Positions 63,538 through 64,000 of a stretch of DNA of 64,000 nucleotides are shown here, one piece after another (position 1 is the stretch's first letter; each line of letters opens with the position of its first letter). The translations under genes and the position numbers were made by a program. The notes under the pieces were generated by a model, which was not told the DNA's origin, searched no databases, and saw only the letters and a list, made by a program, of their open reading frames with translations. This DNA comes from Micromussa lordhowensis (lineage: Eukaryota > Cnidaria > Anthozoa > Scleractinia > Lobophylliidae), in contig CAXHUQ010000601.1 of the NCBI GenBank assembly GCA_964020085.1, positions 335,001 to 399,000 of the forward strand, in the 5' to 3' direction.

Positions 63538-64000
63538 AGAGTGCTACTTTTAATTTGAAAATATTATCAAATTTTAGGATATCCAATAACTTGTAGTAAG
63601 GCGTAGCATTCTCTCTACTGCGTGCAAAAAAAATTGAACGAATGCATTTATTTTGTTTAGTTCTGATTTTATTTAGCCTAGTTGTACAAGCACTTCCCCA
63701 ACTAGTGATAGCATAGGTCAAATAGGGATAGATGAAAGAGTAGTACAATTGTTTCAAAGTATGCAGATTTACATAGTGTCTCAATTTGGTAACAATTCCT
63801 ATATTTTTTGCTAATTTACTGTTTATATGCTTAATCTGAGGTCACCAGTGTAGGTGTTGATCAATATAGACACCCAGGTATTTTATTTGGCTTTGGATTT
63901 TGATGTCATTTACATTTATACTTCCACTTAACCTTGAGGATGAGACTAGGCATTTTAGGAAATCAAAGTTAATAAAATAAAACTAAAGGTTTAATGAAAA
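63538..64000 (-). pseudogene. LINE ORF2 reverse transcriptase C-terminal fragment (CR1/Jockey-like), decayed
   Basis: Read on the - strand from the window edge, one frame gives the stretch after the RT catalytic core found in CR1/Jockey-type LINEs: a YLGVYID motif, then LRHYVNLHTLKQLYY, YPYLTYAITSWG and QNKCIRSIFFA. Two in-frame stops break it: TAG at 63985-63983 and TGA at 63844-63842, the latter directly after HLHW. At 63538 the frame runs straight into satellite, so the last few dozen residues normally present are missing. The active-site part would lie to the right, outside the window. It is a dead fragment. The clade call is from motif memory; an RTE- or L2-like element is possible. It is a different element from the L1-like LINE at the left edge. 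Confidence 0.82.

Noticed and set aside
63491..63784. Intact 97-codon gene at the right edge
   Set aside because: Its first codon is TTG, in-frame stops lie just upstream within RT-like sequence, and its last residues are satellite-derived.
63538..64000. Right-edge LINE as the other half of the left-edge LINE
   Set aside because: The left element is L1-like with a coiled-coil ORF1, while the right fragment looks CR1/Jockey-like. Orientation and order also do not fit one element split by the array.

Overview
This is a stretch of eukaryotic, repeat-only DNA. No host gene, tRNA, rRNA or CRISPR array is visible. The transposon set is an invertebrate-type BEL/Pao LTR element, an L1-like LINE with a coiled-coil ORF1, and a CR1/Jockey-like LINE reverse transcriptase. 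Together with the absence of prokaryotic gene organisation, this points to an invertebrate metazoan. A cnidarian such as a coral or anemone is my best guess from how these proteins look, but it is unproven.

Layout. (1) Positions 1-4250 hold the 3' part of a BEL/Pao retrotransposon on the + strand: an unbroken pol frame (end of aspartic protease, RT, RNase H/A17 region, integrase, DUF5641), a purine tract, and a 3' LTR with TATA-like and AATAAA signals. (2) Positions 4251-5378 hold the 5' end of an L1-like LINE on the - strand. Its ORF1 is split by a 188-bp solo LTR flanked by a 5-bp target-site duplication. The full BEL element appears to sit just inside the start of ORF2 of the same LINE, so two LTR-element insertions are nested in one LINE. 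(3) Positions 5379 to about 63537 are one uninterrupted tandem satellite array: about 282 head-to-tail monomers of 207 bp, all in one orientation. The array is layered. Blocks of 2, 4, 10, about 17-18 and 21 monomers have been re-duplicated, most strikingly a 4265-bp block (41866-46130) repeated immediately at 46131-50395. The last 5 kb (58.3-63.2 kb) is a distinct monomer subfamily, and the outermost right monomers are decayed. (4) Positions 63538-64000 are a decayed LINE RT fragment on the - strand, cut directly by the satellite edge.

The genes do not form a pathway. The window records transposon nesting next to a satellite that grows by unequal exchange or segmental amplification. The monomer has two short odd-length dyads (GCACTTNAAGTGC and TTTGCNGCAAA) and is about one nucleosome repeat long, which makes a heterochromatic or centromere-type role conceivable but not shown. 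The short open frames in the monomers mostly start at TTG, lie in several frames at once, and are not convincing genes. I found no clearly new enzymatic or defence system. The most interesting material is the layered array architecture, the dyads, and the nested LTR/LINE junctions.
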